A stretch of 53,712 bases of DNA, taken from positions 1 through 53,712 of the forward strand of contig JAIXQT010000113.1 of assembly GCA_027485595.1 (NCBI GenBank). Reading direction: 5' to 3'. A model generated the notes under the pieces. It was not told the origin of the DNA and did no database searches. It worked only from the letters and a program-made list of their open reading frames with translations. This DNA comes from Pseudomonadota bacterium (GTDB lineage: Bacteria > Bdellovibrionota_C > UBA2361 > OMII01). The translations under genes and the position numbers were made by a program. Shown here one piece after another: positions 1 to 8,884 of this stretch. The first letter of the stretch is position 1. The number at the start of each line of letters is the position of its first letter.

Positions 1-176
1 GAAAAATGATTTCCTGTTGCGCATTTCGATGGTTTGAATGCAACTTCGTTGGATCCAACGAGAAAATCCTCATCGTATCTCAGTGGATACACCTCCGGTT
101 TTTTCGTCGTCTCCGCCTCGTTTCGCCGAAACCCTCACAATGCTCACGACGGAACCATTTTTCACCACCCTGCTAG
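1..176 (+). mobile_element. Miniature inverted-repeat element, copy A (cut by window edge)
   Basis: This stretch matches the complete element at 46633-46821 at roughly nine of ten positions and ends in the same terminal sequence (TTCACCACCCTGCTAG). The window starts 13 bases inside the element, so the full copy would also be 189 bp. The interior has the palindrome CGTTGGATCCAACG. There is no ORF of note, so it is non-autonomous. It lies upstream of trpS. Being a MITE rather than a structured RNA or REP-like repeat is inference from the terminal inverted repeats and fixed length. Confidence 0.75.
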
Positions 177-344
177 TGTCCCACGGAGGTAGCTAGCCAA
201 GCAATCGAAGTTATTCGGGTATTTTAGACAATCTCTCATCATTGTCCGAGATCGCGAGACTTTACATTTATACCGTTTCCCCGAACAATGGAGCCCGAAA
301 TGGTATCCCTGGGTTGATAGGGGTATCTATCAGGAGTAGTTCAC

Positions 345-1322
345 ATGAGCTCGCAAAAGAAACGTTCCCTCACGGGCTTAAAGCCAACGGGAAATCTCCA
401 CCTTGGCAACTACCTCGGGGCACTGAAACCAGCGCTCGAGCTCTCGAAGAACTACAACTGTATCTACTTCATCGCGGACCTCCACTCACTCACACAAAAT
501 AGGGATGCCGAGGCTCTCGCGAGCCAAACGCTTGATCAGGTTGCGACCTGGCTTGCGCTCGGTCTGGATACGGATAAGCACACGCTCTTTCGACAATCGG
601 ACGTGCCGAGTGTAACTGAGTTAACGTGGTACCTGAGCTGCGTGACAGGTCACGGCCTTCTTGAAAAGGCGCACGCCTTTAAGGACGCGACCGCAAAAGG
701 CCAAGAGGTGAATATGGGAACCTTCTCATATCCCGTGCTTATGGCGGCCGACATCCTCTTGTACGACACGGACATCGTCCCAGTAGGAAAGGATCAAAAG
801 CAGCACGTCGAGATGGCACGAGATATGGCAGGCTCCCTCAACGCCACGTACGGTGAGCTCCTCAAGCTCCCAGAGCCACTGATTCAGGAGGAGGTCATGA
901 CCATTCCAGGCTTGGATGGTCGCAAAATGTCTAAGTCCTACGGCAATGAAGTACCCCTTTTCTGCGACGAAAAGAGCTTGAGAAAAAAGCTCATGTCGCT
1001 CAAGACCGATTCGACAGGATTAGAGGAGCCGAAGGAGCTCGCCGGGACAACCGTGGGGGAGCTATTCGCGCTCTTCGCCACCACTACCCAGTACGAGGAC
1101 CTCGCTGTGCGGCTTGCCAAGGGCGGAATGGGATGGGGACACGCGAAGGAGGAACTCTTCGTGGCGGTCAACGAGCACGTCAAAGAGATGCGAGACCGAT
1201 ATAACGAGTACAGAAAAGACGAGCCTCTACTCCGCAAGGAATTAGCCAAGGGCGCTGAGAAGGCGCAGTCCGTTGCTTCACAAACGATCGCACGCGTAAG
1301 GTACGCCGTTGGTCTTAGGTAG
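345..1322 (+). CDS. trpS: Tryptophanyl-tRNA synthetase (first of two)
   Basis: Class I aminoacyl-tRNA synthetase that charges tRNA-Trp in the cytoplasm. The N-terminus has the HIGH-type signature within GLKPTGNLHLGNYLG and the KMSKS loop is GRKMSKSYGN near residue 195. At 325 residues it has the usual length for bacterial TrpRS. The ATG at 345 is preceded by AGGAG at a good distance, which settles the start over the overlapping 242-502 frame. The next gene may begin inside its last codons. A second, clearly different TrpRS lies 2 kb downstream on the other strand, so either copy could be the housekeeping one; the sequence does not say which. Confidence 0.95.
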   Translation: MSSQKKRSLTGLKPTGNLHLGNYLGALKPALELSKNYNCIYFIADLHSLTQNRDAEALASQTLDQVATWLALGLDTDKHTLFRQSDVPSVTELTWYLSCVTGHGLLEKAHAFKDATAKGQEVNMGTFSYPVLMAADILLYDTDIVPVGKDQKQHVEMARDMAGSLNATYGELLKLPEPLIQEEVMTIPGLDGRKMSKSYGNEVPLFCDEKSLRKKLMSLKTDSTGLEEPKELAGTTVGELFALFATTTQYEDLAVRLAKGGMGWGHAKEELFVAVNEHVKEMRDRYNEYRKDEPLLRKELAKGAEKAQSVASQTIARVRYAVGLR

Positions 1323-2217
1323 TACACCCAGCACGCTTACTCGCCCTGAATGGGAAGCTCGGCGCGTGGCGCACGTGGAGCGGGTCTCCGCATGGGCCGA
1401 CGATCGGGTGTCGAGAGCGAGCCGAGATGTTTCGAGTCCGGTGTACGACTTCCTTTTTGAGTACTACCCCTTTCGCCCCTCACACCTTAAGCGATGGAGT
1501 CCGGGGATCGGAGTTACGCTCCAAGACGCCTCTGGAGACGAACTCGATTGGGCTGAGCACTTCACACTAAGCGACTTTGGCGTCTCTATTCCCCCTCTTT
1601 CATTTCCGGAACGTCGGCGACCGTTCTTGGAATGGGCATTCAAATATTTGAACGGTATCGCCAATCGCCCTCCGCAATTTAGCTGCTTTGGACTCCACGA
1701 ATGGGCGATGGTATATCGCTCTGACGCTCCGAGGCACAGTAAGGTGCCGCTGAGGCTCCCTGCCAACGAGATCAACGCACTCGTTGAACGCTCTGACCTA
1801 CGGTGCACTCACTTTGACGCGTTCCGTTTCTTCACCCCCGATGCCGTGCTCCTGAATAAAAACAAACTATCCCGGGAGACAACTACCGAATTTGACCAAC
1901 GCGCCTGCATTCACGTCACCATGGATCTCTATCGATTTGCTCATAAGATCGCACCCTGGTGCTCGAGCGAGCTGATCGCCGATACCTTCCTTCTCGCCGC
2001 AGACGCTCGGCGGGTCGACATGCGAGCAAGCCCCTACGACCTCAAGGACCAAGGGTTTGAGCCGATCCTGATTGAAACAGCGGAGGGTCGTGAGGAGTAT
2101 ATTGGAGAGCAACGGAGACTGGCGGCACTTGCGGTGCCCCTCCGAAGTCGGCTGATCACGTTCTATGAGCAGCTCGTCGGTGCGTACTCGAATGCCTGCG
2201 GCGACAAGCGCTCCTAA
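1309..2217 (+). CDS. Conserved protein of the family often labelled 3-methyladenine DNA glycosylase
   Basis: A 302-residue soluble protein. Stretches such as PVYDFLFEYYPFRPSHL, FSCFGLHEWAMVYR, LRCTHFDAFRFFTP and DMRASPYDL match, from memory, a family common in actinobacteria that databases often name 3-methyladenine DNA glycosylase. I see no helix-hairpin-helix or other glycosylase signature, so the name should not be taken as function. The conserved His, Trp, Asp and Arg residues suggest an enzyme. The ORF opens with a TTG at 1309 overlapping the end of trpS; a GTG near 1367 (VAHVERVSAW) is an alternative start. Probably co-transcribed with trpS. Confidence 0.75.
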   Translation: MVLGSTPSTLTRPEWEARRVAHVERVSAWADDRVSRASRDVSSPVYDFLFEYYPFRPSHLKRWSPGIGVTLQDASGDELDWAEHFTLSDFGVSIPPLSFPERRRPFLEWAFKYLNGIANRPPQFSCFGLHEWAMVYRSDAPRHSKVPLRLPANEINALVERSDLRCTHFDAFRFFTPDAVLLNKNKLSRETTTEFDQRACIHVTMDLYRFAHKIAPWCSSELIADTFLLAADARRVDMRASPYDLKDQGFEPILIETAEGREEYIGEQRRLAALAVPLRSRLITFYEQLVGAYSNACGDKRS

Positions 2218-2288
2218 GGAAGCGAGGCAGCCCCCTCCCTGCTGCGAAAGCGTATCTTCGGTCGCTCTTCCCTAAGAGTGGCATCTCT

Positions 2289-3050
2289 TTACGACGCGCC
2301 AATCCTCTTGTGAATCATTCCGAATAGGCCCGTCATGATCTTCAGCTCTCTCGTTGAGAGACGCCCACGCCGGGTGATATTCACAAGGAGCGCCTCAATG
2401 TGCTCAGGTGAGTTCTCGTTTAAAAACCCCACCTGCTGAGCGGTCCGAATCACCATCTGGGTAAACTGTTCCAGTTGGCCACTTGTGGGTAGGTCCCTAA
2501 TCTCGTCGCCGATGGCCTCATGTGAGCGACGCCGCAGGGCGTACAACGCGAGGAGGACCGATTGGGCGAGATTATACGAGGGATTCTCACTTGATGAGGG
2601 TATGCGAATAAGATTTTGGCAGAGGGGGAAATGCTCTCGACGGAGTCCCCGCTCCTCAGAGCCAAATACAAGCGCTACGGCCCGCTCACGGCGCGTCTCA
2701 ACGGTGCCCACCCAATCCTCGAGGATTCGCTGAGACATACGATGACTGCTACTATCTGAGGCAAAGCCGACAACCTCATGCACGTCTACCACCGCTTCAG
2801 CGAGGGACTCATAGACATGCGCAGAGTCGATCACATGCTCACCCCAACACGCCACCCCCTTGGCCACCGTTCGATCGAACGGCTCAGGTCGCACCAATCG
2901 CAACTCACTAACCTCAAGGTTACTCATCGCGCGGGCAACGGCGCCTATGTTCCGAGGATCCTTGGCTTCGACAAGGACAACTACAATTCGGAGTTCATTC
3001 GACGACTGCACCAAATCGCCGAGTGCTTTTTTTGTTTTTCCGTCACTCAT
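2289..3050 (-). CDS. trmJ: SpoU/TrmH-superfamily RNA methyltransferase, TrmJ-like
   Basis: Predicted SAM-dependent RNA 2'-O-methyltransferase with a trefoil-knot (SPOUT) fold. Motif 1 is VEAKDPRNIGAVARAM near residue 27, motif 2 is ALVFGSEERGL, and motif 3 is IPSSSENPSYNLAQSV. The order and the C-terminal helical extension (residues 165-253) fit TrmJ, which methylates position 32 of tRNAs, better than TrmL. A classic TrmJ has SLNLAQAV where this has SYNLAQSV. It is followed on the same strand by the second trpS reading inward from upstream, with a 188-base gap, so the pair may be one tRNA-related unit. Subfamily assignment is from memory. Confidence 0.75.
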   Translation of the reverse strand: MSDGKTKKALGDLVQSSNELRIVVVLVEAKDPRNIGAVARAMSNLEVSELRLVRPEPFDRTVAKGVACWGEHVIDSAHVYESLAEAVVDVHEVVGFASDSSSHRMSQRILEDWVGTVETRRERAVALVFGSEERGLRREHFPLCQNLIRIPSSSENPSYNLAQSVLLALYALRRRSHEAIGDEIRDLPTSGQLEQFTQMVIRTAQQVGFLNENSPEHIEALLVNITRRGRLSTRELKIMTGLFGMIHKRIGAS

Positions 3051-3238
3051 AGGGGCACCCCACAGTTGAGGTATATCTCATTTTCGGACGAAGATCTGCC
3101 GCTAACGGGATCTTTGCCTCGGGGGTCGGGGCGATGACGGTGACATCTGTCGCTACCGTCATCGCTAAACGTCCTTTGCTACTGGATTCCATGCGCGAGC
3201 GGATGAAGGCACTGCTAGCTTCTCGTCGCGAGAGTCCT

Positions 3239-4288
3239 TTACAGTTCGACTATCCCCAACGCATCTCGTACCTCCTTCAGTGTGCGCTGAGCGGTATTTC
3301 GGGCTCGCTCGGTGCTGGTAGCAAGCATCCGCTTTACTTCGCCAAGGTCCGCGGCATATTCAGTGCGGCGTTTACGTATCGGTGTAAGGAAAGCTTCAAG
3401 CACATCTGTAAGTCGTCCTTTCACCACTCCGTCGGCGAGACCTCCACGGCGGTACTGATCTTTGAGTCGCGCTACCTCGGCGGTATCCGGATCAAACACC
3501 TCCAGATAGCTGAATACGGTATTACCCTCTACCTGCCCTGGGTCTTCGACTCGAATATGATTCGGATCGGTGAACATGCTTTTCACTTTTTTCGCCACAA
3601 TATCTGATGGATCTGAGAGATAAATGGCGTTTCCTAAGGACTTACTCATCTTCAAGTTCCCATCGATTCCCGGGAGAAGGCCGGAGGTAGGTGTGAGCGC
3701 ACGACATGCTCGAAGAACGGAGCGGTTGTACATTCTGTTAAAAGTTCGAACGATGTCGTTTGACAACTCTAGGATGGGAACCTGGTCTTGGCCGACCGGG
3801 ACAAGCGTCGCCTTGAACTGCGCAATATCCGCTGCTTGATTGACTGGATATGTCCAGAATCCCGCAGGGACCTCATTTCCGAACCCCCGCTGTTGAATCT
3901 CATTTTTTACCGTTGGATTTCTAGATAGTCGACCGACATTAACTAGGTTCAAAAAATACATCGTGAGCTCGGCCGTTTCAGGAATACCTGATTGAAGATA
4001 TATGGCTGACTTCTCAGGAGAGATTCCAACCGCCAGATAATCCAGCATTACTTCGAGCACGTTGTCTCGAACCTTGTGAGGCTTGTCCGCGTTATCAGTA
4101 AGGGCCTGCATATCGGCTATCAGGACGTACTGTGTACAGATCTCCTGTAGTTCGACACGAGCCTTTAAGGACCCAACATAGTGTCCCAGATGGAGGGGCC
4201 CCGTCGGACGATCTCCCGTAAGGATGACGTCCTGAGACGATACGGACTCACGAGATGATATTATTTTAGACGATGCACGTTCGCTCAT
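3239..4288 (-). CDS. trpS: Tryptophanyl-tRNA synthetase (second, divergent type)
   Basis: A second TrpRS with signature TGDRPTGPLHLGHYVG near the N-terminus and KMSKSLGN near residue 215. The PTGPLHLGHYVGSLKARVELQ region resembles the type usual in Firmicutes more than the first copy does, and the two proteins differ along most of their length. The ORF runs up to 4306, but ATG at 4288 (MSERASS) is the more natural start. In other bacteria a second TrpRS can give resistance to TrpRS inhibitors such as indolmycin or serve stress roles; nothing here shows which applies. I see no T-box or leader peptide upstream; the 5' end abuts the divergent GT87 gene. Confidence 0.93.
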   Translation of the reverse strand: MSERASSKIISSRESVSSQDVILTGDRPTGPLHLGHYVGSLKARVELQEICTQYVLIADMQALTDNADKPHKVRDNVLEVMLDYLAVGISPEKSAIYLQSGIPETAELTMYFLNLVNVGRLSRNPTVKNEIQQRGFGNEVPAGFWTYPVNQAADIAQFKATLVPVGQDQVPILELSNDIVRTFNRMYNRSVLRACRALTPTSGLLPGIDGNLKMSKSLGNAIYLSDPSDIVAKKVKSMFTDPNHIRVEDPGQVEGNTVFSYLEVFDPDTAEVARLKDQYRRGGLADGVVKGRLTDVLEAFLTPIRKRRTEYAADLGEVKRMLATSTERARNTAQRTLKEVRDALGIVEL

Positions 4289-4408
4289 GATGTGGAGTAA
4301 TATCATGGCAGCCCTATTTTTATCGACCGATTACGATTCAGATCATTTTTTCCAGTGCCCGGGCTTATCTTTTGCAAGGTAGTCCCGGTACACGATATAG
4401 TGCAGCGG

Positions 4409-5542
4409 ATGAATGTATACCGCGCCCTGCCGCTCCTTTTTATATGTGGCCTAGCAGCCATCGTCGTCCTAGCAATGCCAACCTTTGGCTCAGTGGATAG
4501 CATCGCATTTTGGGCTGGTACGCAGCTTTTCCTGGACGGGAAGGACCCATACGACAGCACCCTCTTACTGGCCAAACAGTTGGAGGTAGACGGTACTAGA
4601 ACAATCGCGCAGCGATTCCTTAACCCACCTTGGGCTCTCCCCCTTCTTATTCCCATCTTTGCGGCCAACCTCTCCCTCTCAAAATTTTTATTATTCTCGA
4701 TTAATGGCTGCATTCTGTGGGGAACGTTCCTACGCTGCAGGACCCTCCTCGGGCACCTCTCCCTTGTCCCCTCTACCGTGTTCTTTATCTTCCTTCCCTT
4801 CGTCTCTTGCCTACACCTTGGTCAATTGAGCCTGTTTCTCCTCCTGGGTATCGTTTTGGCCTACGAGGCACTTCAAGACATCAACACCCACTGGGGCAAG
4901 ATGACGGTAGCCCTCTACCTGTTATCTATAAAACCACAATCTGTGTACGTAGTGATCGTGTTACTTCTCCTGACTCTCTTGCGCGAAGCAACGGCTAAAA
5001 CTGCCGCAAAAATATGCGTCTTCATATCTCCACTCTTGGCATTTCTCGTGGTCAACTATGATTTGTTTTCGCCATGGCGACAGTCGCTCAGATTCGGCTT
5101 CACGCTGCGAACCTCAAGTTTAGCAACTCCCCTGCGTGATACCTTGTTCGAGTACGCCTCAAGCTATTATTCTCTCTTCTGGTTGCTACAAGCGGTTGTG
5201 CTGGTAGGCTGCATCATTTTATTTCGTGCCCGCATCAGTCGCCTAACCCTATACCCCTGCTTGCTGATATCGATCCTGACGGCCCCATATAGCTGGCTCT
5301 ATGATTTTTCCACCCTTGGTGCACTCTTTTTCGCTCTGCTGGTATTGTTCGATCGGGGGACTGCGCCAAAGTGGTTTTTAGCGCTGCCCCTACTGCTCCT
5401 CGTTTGCCCCCTTTACGCGCTCGGCTATCGCTCGTTCGAGGTCTTCATCTGGCACCCCATAATCATGGCCCTGCTCTACGCAACGTATTCGAAGCAAATA
5501 AAGGTCTTACTGAGCGGAGAGTCGCAACCGCTTAGAGCCTAG
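4409..5542 (+). CDS. Polytopic membrane protein, GT87/DUF2029-like glycosyltransferase
   Basis: About 377 residues with some nine or ten hydrophobic segments. The first periplasmic loop carries FWAGTQLFLDGKDPYD followed by a FLNPPWALPLL segment, the pattern of GT87 polyprenyl-phosphate-sugar-dependent mannosyltransferases (DUF2029). It probably transfers a sugar from a lipid carrier at the outer face of the inner membrane; donor and acceptor cannot be read from sequence. ATG at 4409 (MNVYRALPLL) starts directly before the first membrane helix and is preferred over the track start at 4355. It is divergent from trpS copy two and stands alone. Confidence 0.7.
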   Translation: MNVYRALPLLFICGLAAIVVLAMPTFGSVDSIAFWAGTQLFLDGKDPYDSTLLLAKQLEVDGTRTIAQRFLNPPWALPLLIPIFAANLSLSKFLLFSINGCILWGTFLRCRTLLGHLSLVPSTVFFIFLPFVSCLHLGQLSLFLLLGIVLAYEALQDINTHWGKMTVALYLLSIKPQSVYVVIVLLLLTLLREATAKTAAKICVFISPLLAFLVVNYDLFSPWRQSLRFGFTLRTSSLATPLRDTLFEYASSYYSLFWLLQAVVLVGCIILFRARISRLTLYPCLLISILTAPYSWLYDFSTLGALFFALLVLFDRGTAPKWFLALPLLLLVCPLYALGYRSFEVFIWHPIIMALLYATYSKQIKVLLSGESQPLRA

Positions 5543-5681
5543 GATACAGCTATCACAGAAACACATCTGCCTAGCCACCCGCAGCGAGTCTCCCAACACA
5601 CCTACAAGGATCGCATCAAGCTCTAGCCTCACCGGTAGTAGTAGGGCATCATGAGTTGCAACACTTTTGTCGGATTACCCT

Positions 5682-6863
5682 ATGACCGCTCGCGCACACC
5701 TCTCATGGCCTCTCCTTGGCAAGATCTCCCAGAAGGAATTTCTCGCCAAATACTGGCAAAAGAAGCCCCTATTGATGAAAGGAGCGATACATCCCTTCCC
5801 GGAGATCATCTCACCAGAGGAGCTCGCTGGGATGACACTTGATAAAGCAATAGAATCACGGCTCATTATTCAAGGACCAGGAAAAAACAACTGGCAGCTC
5901 AAGCGAGGACCTTTCAAGGCGTCAACCTTTCAAAAGCTCCCCAAGAAAAAGTGGACCTTTCTCGTGAACGGCGTCGATCGATTTGTGCCGTCCGTACACG
6001 CGTTTCTCGACGAGTTCTCCTTCATCCCTTTTTGGAGAATGGATGACATCATGATCAGCTACGCTGTCGACCAAGGCAACGTGGGGGCGCACGTCGATAA
6101 CTTTGACGTGTTCTTGGTGCAAGCCGCCGGGAAGCGCGAGTGGATGATTGAGGATAAACCGGTCATGCAGGATGACTTCATCCCCGACCTTCCTGTGCGA
6201 CTCCTGCGAAAGTTTAAACCAACACACCGGTGGGTACTTGAGCCAGGCGATATTCTCTATCTTCCTCCTCGCTTTCCACATCACGGTGTTGCTCAAGGGG
6301 ATCGCTGCATGACTATCTCAGTAGGATGTCGCGCCCCCTCTGTGAATGAGGTCATTAACGGCGTCGTGACAAATGCTCTTATTCAGAGCGATGAGTCATC
6401 GCGCTACACCGATCCGGATCTTAAACCGCAAGCGCCTGGAGAGATCTCCGCCGACGCTGTCGCAAAGCTCAAAAAGACTATCGAACAAGCTCTCCTTTCA
6501 GATGATTTCTTAAGCGAGTGGCTTGGTCGTCATGTGACAGACCCGTACTCTGATGTTGACCTCAAGGGACACGCGGAGAGCATCGCTCCAGGCAAGGTCG
6601 CCGCAACTTTGAAGAGCGCTATCGCTCTTGTACGCACAGAGGGATCCCGTCTTGCATACGTCAAAGGCAAGAAGGACGAGATCGCCTTCTACGTTAACGG
6701 AGATCGAGAAAACCTCTCTGGCAAAGCGGCACTGCTCGCTCAAGAGTTGGCGAATCGAATCGTTGTACCATGCGAACGCATTACCCCGTTCTTAGGGGAT
6801 AAAAAATGTCTTGGCCTGCTTGCGTCGCTGCTCTCCACTGGCGCGCTCGTGGTTGAGAGCTAA
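5682..6863 (+). CDS. roxA: JmjC/cupin 2-oxoglutarate oxygenase, RoxA (YcfD)-like ribosomal protein hydroxylase
   Basis: Fe(II)/2-oxoglutarate-dependent oxygenase. It follows E. coli YcfD closely: YWQKKPLLMKGA at the N-terminus, MDDIMISYAV, the metal ligands HVD in VGAHVDNFDVF, and the distal His in LYLPPRFPHHG. YcfD hydroxylates an arginine of ribosomal protein uL16, so a ribosome-directed role is likely by family. The jelly-roll is followed by the dimerisation and winged-helix parts, giving a normal length of about 393 residues. The track start at 5667 is a TTG; ATG at 5682 (MTARAHLSW) aligns with the family start, though neither has a clear ribosome binding site. Confidence 0.88.
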   Translation: MTARAHLSWPLLGKISQKEFLAKYWQKKPLLMKGAIHPFPEIISPEELAGMTLDKAIESRLIIQGPGKNNWQLKRGPFKASTFQKLPKKKWTFLVNGVDRFVPSVHAFLDEFSFIPFWRMDDIMISYAVDQGNVGAHVDNFDVFLVQAAGKREWMIEDKPVMQDDFIPDLPVRLLRKFKPTHRWVLEPGDILYLPPRFPHHGVAQGDRCMTISVGCRAPSVNEVINGVVTNALIQSDESSRYTDPDLKPQAPGEISADAVAKLKKTIEQALLSDDFLSEWLGRHVTDPYSDVDLKGHAESIAPGKVAATLKSAIALVRTEGSRLAYVKGKKDEIAFYVNGDRENLSGKAALLAQELANRIVVPCERITPFLGDKKCLGLLASLLSTGALVVES

Positions 6864-6891
6864 TAAAGTGGTCGGGCACAGAATCGGACTT

Positions 6892-7584
6892 CTAGGCCAT
6901 CATCGCGCGCAGTTGGTTAACGATCCGAGGAACGCCCTCGGTCGCGCGAGCCTCCACCACATGGAAGCTCTCATCAGCTAACCCAGTTGGCATCGGATCA
7001 ACGAGAAACTTCGGGATCTCAAACGGCACGTAGTCTACCAAGGTAGCGGCTGGGTATACCTCAAGCGAGGTCCCTACCACGATCAGAAAATCTGCCTTCT
7101 TCGCTGTCGCTATGGCGGCGTCCATCATCGGAACGGACTCCCCGAACCACACCACGTGTGGCCGCATCTGAGTGCCATCATCAGCGCGTTGTCCCATCAC
7201 GATATCATCGGCGCAGTGATAGAACTTCGTGGAATCGTGACAACCTCGAGATTTTAATATTTCACCGTGGAGGTGGATTACATCGGTGCTCCCTGCTCTT
7301 TCATGCAGGTCATCGATATTTTGGGTAATGATAGTGACCTTGAAGATATCTTCCAGTTCGCACAGCGCTTTGTGAGCCGCGTTCGGCTGAACGGAGAGAA
7401 CGTTCTTGCGACGTTCATTGTAGAACTTCAGAACCCGCGCGGGGTCCCTCTTCCATCCCTCTGGGGTCGCTACAAGAGAAACGGGCTCGCCCTCCCACAG
7501 ACCGCCCGGTCCGCGAAAGGTATTGAGCCCGCTCTCCGCACTTATACCGGCACCTGAGAATACTACGACGTGTCTATCTCGCAC
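6892..7584 (-). CDS. cobB: Sir2-family NAD-dependent protein deacylase
   Basis: A 230-residue sirtuin with the NAD-binding GAGISAESGLNTFRG, the TQNIDDLH motif and the catalytic His in VIHLHGE. FYNERR fits the Y-x-x-R acyl-pocket pattern of class III (desuccinylase/demalonylase) sirtuins. The usual two CxxC zinc pairs are missing: only isolated Cys remain in the GEILKSRGCHDSTKFYHC region. That loss, with RPHVVWFGESVP, recalls a zinc-less sirtuin group I associate with Bacteroidetes. It is convergent with roxA (28-base gap) and lies downstream of fbaB on the same strand. Confidence 0.9.
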   Translation of the reverse strand: MRDRHVVVFSGAGISAESGLNTFRGPGGLWEGEPVSLVATPEGWKRDPARVLKFYNERRKNVLSVQPNAAHKALCELEDIFKVTIITQNIDDLHERAGSTDVIHLHGEILKSRGCHDSTKFYHCADDIVMGQRADDGTQMRPHVVWFGESVPMMDAAIATAKKADFLIVVGTSLEVYPAATLVDYVPFEIPKFLVDPMPTGLADESFHVVEARATEGVPRIVNQLRAMMA

Positions 7585-7699
7585 CTAGTACATTCCTCGC
7601 GCTCTTGCACGTGAACGTCCACGTACCCGAAAGAGCCCTGTCCTTAGTCCCTTATCGTTCACGCCACTATTTGCCCTGTATAGCCCAAGCCATACCATA

Positions 7700-8770
7700 T
7701 TAGGCAAGAGTTACATCCTTACAGAGGTACACATCTTGAATAGCATTGAGGATCGCGACGCCATCCTTCATCGACTTCTGGAATGCCTTGCGTCCGGAGA
7801 TGAGCCCCATACCGCCGGCACGCTTATTGATCACCGCGGTCTTTACAGCCTCCGCGAGGTCGTTCGAACCCGATCCTCCACCGGAGCTGATGAGGCCGAT
7901 ACGTCCCATGTAGCAGTTCGCTACTTGGTACCGAGCAAGGTCGATCACGTGGTCGCTTGAAAGGTGTGTGTACATACGCTCATCGAGCTTACCGTACGAC
8001 GAACCACCAGTGTTAAGCGCCTTGAAGCCACCGTTACTCTCAGGGAGCTTCTGCTTAATAATATCAGCGTTAATAGTGACGCCGAGGTGATTCGCTTGTC
8101 CAGTGAGATCCGCAGAGGTCTCGTGGTTAACTCCACCAACCTTGAACGCCGAGTTACGAACGTAGCACCAAAGAATAGTGGCCATCCCAAGAGAGTGAGC
8201 CTCAGAGAACGCCGCTGAAACCTCTTGAATTTGCCGGGCAGACTGATCGGAACCGAAGTAGATCGTCGCACCGATAGCCGCGCACCCTTGGTTCCATGCG
8301 TCACGAACTTTCGCGAACATTATCTCGTCGCTCTTGTTCGGGTAGGTGAGCAGCTCGTTGTGGTTGATCTTCATGATGAGTGGAATCTTGTGAGCGTACT
8401 TACGAGCGATCAGGCCCAATCCACCGAAGGTTGTAGCGACAGCGTTACATCCACCCTCTATTGCGAGCTTCACGATATTTTCGGGGTTGAAGTACTCCGT
8501 GTTCTTGGCGAATGACGCGCCAGCTGAGTGCTCAATACCTTGATCAACCGGCAGGATAGAGAGATAGCCGGTCCCCTTTAAACGCCCTGTATCGTACATA
8601 AGCTGAAGAGAACGAAGGGTCTGAACGTTCCGGTCGGAATTCACGAAGACCCGATCAACGTACGTAGGAGACGGAGCCTCAAGATCACCTGCTGGGATAG
8701 TGGTACACTTGTGCTCAAGGAGGCTCTTTGCTTCAGAGCCGAGAAGTTCTGCGATGTGGCTGTAGTTCAT
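7700..8770 (-). CDS. fbaB: Class I fructose-bisphosphate aldolase, DhnA/FbaB type
   Basis: Cytoplasmic Schiff-base aldolase of glycolysis and gluconeogenesis, cleaving fructose 1,6-bisphosphate to DHAP and glyceraldehyde 3-phosphate. Nearly co-linear with E. coli Fba[30 protein letters not shown]-like [28 protein letters not shown], and [18 protein letters not shown]. The ADIIKQK strand is the likely place of the Schiff-base lysine. At 356 residues it is full length. AGGGAG sits upstream of the ATG at 8770. The last residues match FbaB to within a few positions. Confidence 0.96.
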   Translation of the reverse strand: MNYSHIAELLGSEAKSLLEHKCTTIPAGDLEAPSPTYVDRVFVNSDRNVQTLRSLQLMYDTGRLKGTGYLSILPVDQGIEHSAGASFAKNTEYFNPENIVKLAIEGGCNAVATTFGGLGLIARKYAHKIPLIMKINHNELLTYPNKSDEIMFAKVRDAWNQGCAAIGATIYFGSDQSARQIQEVSAAFSEAHSLGMATILWCYVRNSAFKVGGVNHETSADLTGQANHLGVTINADIIKQKLPESNGGFKALNTGGSSYGKLDERMYTHLSSDHVIDLARYQVANCYMGRIGLISSGGGSGSNDLAEAVKTAVINKRAGGMGLISGRKAFQKSMKDGVAILNAIQDVYLCKDVTLA

Positions 8771-8884
8771 AAAATGCTCCCTATAGGATTTGGAAACTAT
8801 AGGGGTATGGGCTCAGCGGATCAAGAGCGGGCCCGTGCTAACTACCTGAAACGACCCCATGGGGGGAGGTATCGAGCCCTATAC

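Noticed and set aside
3134-3607. 157-residue plus-strand ORF
   Set aside because: Antisense shadow of the second trpS.
4303-4713. 136-residue minus-strand ORF opposite the GT87 gene
   Set aside because: Shadow of a well-supported membrane protein; Arg/Ser-rich composition typical of antisense frames.
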